Origin: Nocardioides alpinus
GTDB lineage: Bacteria > Actinomycetota > Actinomycetes > Propionibacteriales > Nocardioidaceae
Direction of reading: 5' to 3'
Length of the DNA: 64,000 nt
NCBI RefSeq assembly: GCF_900112035.1
Contig: NZ_FOKC01000002.1
Coordinates: 124,001 to 188,000, forward strand
Part shown: in pieces, positions 63,617-64,000 of the stretch
How the letters are laid out: every line of letters begins with the position of its first letter
How positions within the stretch are numbered: the first letter of the stretch is position 1
Made by a program: the position numbers and the translations under genes
Notes under the pieces: model-generated
What the model saw: only the letters and a program-made list of their open reading frames with translations
Databases searched by the model: none
What the model was told of the DNA's origin: nothing

Positions 63617-64000
63617 TCAGTCCACCGGGGCGGGCGCCTCGTCCGAGCGGATGTCGATCCGCCAGCCGGTGAGCCGCGCGGCGAGTCGCGCGTTCTGCCC
63701 CTCCTTGCCGATGGCGAGGGAGAGCTGGAAGTCAGGGACGACGACGCGGCACGAGCGCGCGGCCAGGTCGACGATCTCCACCGCGGTGACGCGGGCCGGC
63801 GACAGGGCGTGGGCGACGAGCTCGGCCGGGTCCTCGGCCCAGTCGACGATGTCGATCTTCTCGCCGTGCAGCTCGCTCATCACGTTGCGCACCCGCTGGC
63901 CCATCGGCCCGATGCAGGCGCCCTTGGCGTTGACCCCCGCGACCTTGGTGTGGACCGCGATCTTGGTGCGGTGGCCGGCCTCGCGGGCGATCCCGGCGAT
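63617..64000 (-). CDS. nusA: transcription termination/antitermination factor NusA, N-terminus cut by window
   Basis: The frame runs from stop 63617 to the window edge and continues beyond; only the last 128 codons are seen. They contain [38 protein letters not shown] (first KH domain, GxxG loop) and [24 protein letters not shown] (second KH domain). The C-terminus ends soon after the KH2 domain without an acidic repeat domain, as in other actinobacteria. Confidence 0.93.
   Translation of the reverse strand: MAGIAREAGHRTKIAVHTKVAGVNAKGACIGPMGQRVRNVMSELHGEKIDIVDWAEDPAELVAHALSPARVTAVEIVDLAARSCRVVVPDFQLSLAIGKEGQNARLAARLTGWRIDIRSDEAPAPVD

Noticed and set aside
63617..64000. A short independent gene starting at ATG 63904
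   Set aside because: The frame stays open past that ATG and continues the NusA KH domain to the window edge, so it is the end of nusA.

Overview
The window looks like a chromosomal segment of a high-GC actinobacterium. I favour the Nocardioides / Propionibacteriales group because of the strong G/C-ending codon use, frequent GTG starts, many 4-base ATGA/GTGA gene overlaps, the bcc-aa3 respiratory genes, and a gene order that parallels the Mycobacterium tuberculosis Rv2191-Rv2206 and gpsI/rpsO-infB neighbourhoods. I see no tRNA, rRNA, CRISPR array, insertion sequence or prophage. The first gene (NYN-domain protein) and the last (nusA) are cut by the window edges.

Layout: 0-9.9 kb holds a NYN-domain protein, a zinc-ribbon protein, two membrane proteins, a DEDDh exonuclease/GIY-YIG nuclease fusion, an AT-richer pair of envelope glycosyltransferase-like proteins (4.5-7.0 kb), an Lrp-type sensor domain, trpD and a degenerate receiver. 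10-20.3 kb is the aerobic respiratory block: ctaG, ctaE-qcrC-qcrA-qcrB on the plus strand facing ldt, ctaF-ctaD-ctaC on the minus strand, separated by a perfect terminator and 83-bp tandem repeats. 20.4-26.2 kb carries a cysteine desulfurase-TusA pair, adoK, erpA, a DUF559/AbiEi-like nuclease gene bracketed by 53-bp palindromes, and a glycerate kinase. 26.3-31.3 kb has SRPBCC and GNAT proteins, a GlgC-like nucleotidyltransferase, nadA and a winged-helix protein. 31.3-35.1 kb is a minus-strand envelope-stress operon pspA-pspAA-htpX-pspAB ending in an overlapping GAF histidine kinase. 35.2-39.4 kb has DUF3043, GNAT, azlCD, dapB and a methyltransferase.

39.7-64 kb is the RNA/translation block read on the minus strand: nusA-ylxR-infB-rbfA-truB-ribF at the right and rpsO-pnp-M16 peptidase-dapB at the left. 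Between ribF and rpsO lies an accessory carbohydrate segment (44.5-56.6 kb): a molybdopterin oxidoreductase, mannitol PTS (mtlF, mtlA), an unusual double-Rossmann medium-chain dehydrogenase, enzyme I, and a divergent operon of a DeoR repressor, fruK, fruA and HPr. Together these form a complete phosphorelay: EI to HPr to EIIA to EIIB for mannitol and fructose, with the DeoR protein as the likely regulator of the shared promoter region.

The most unusual structure is a family of exactly 53-bp elements with 13-bp inverted ends. Six copies lie in pairs at 23.7, 24.9 and 37.9 kb, and the arms show a compensatory base change. Two pairs bracket the nuclease gene. Other repeats are a 35-bp sequence present identically at 9.9 and 39.5 kb, 33-bp and 83-bp tandem arrays, and a duplicated terminator-like hairpin at 15.8 and 60.3 kb.
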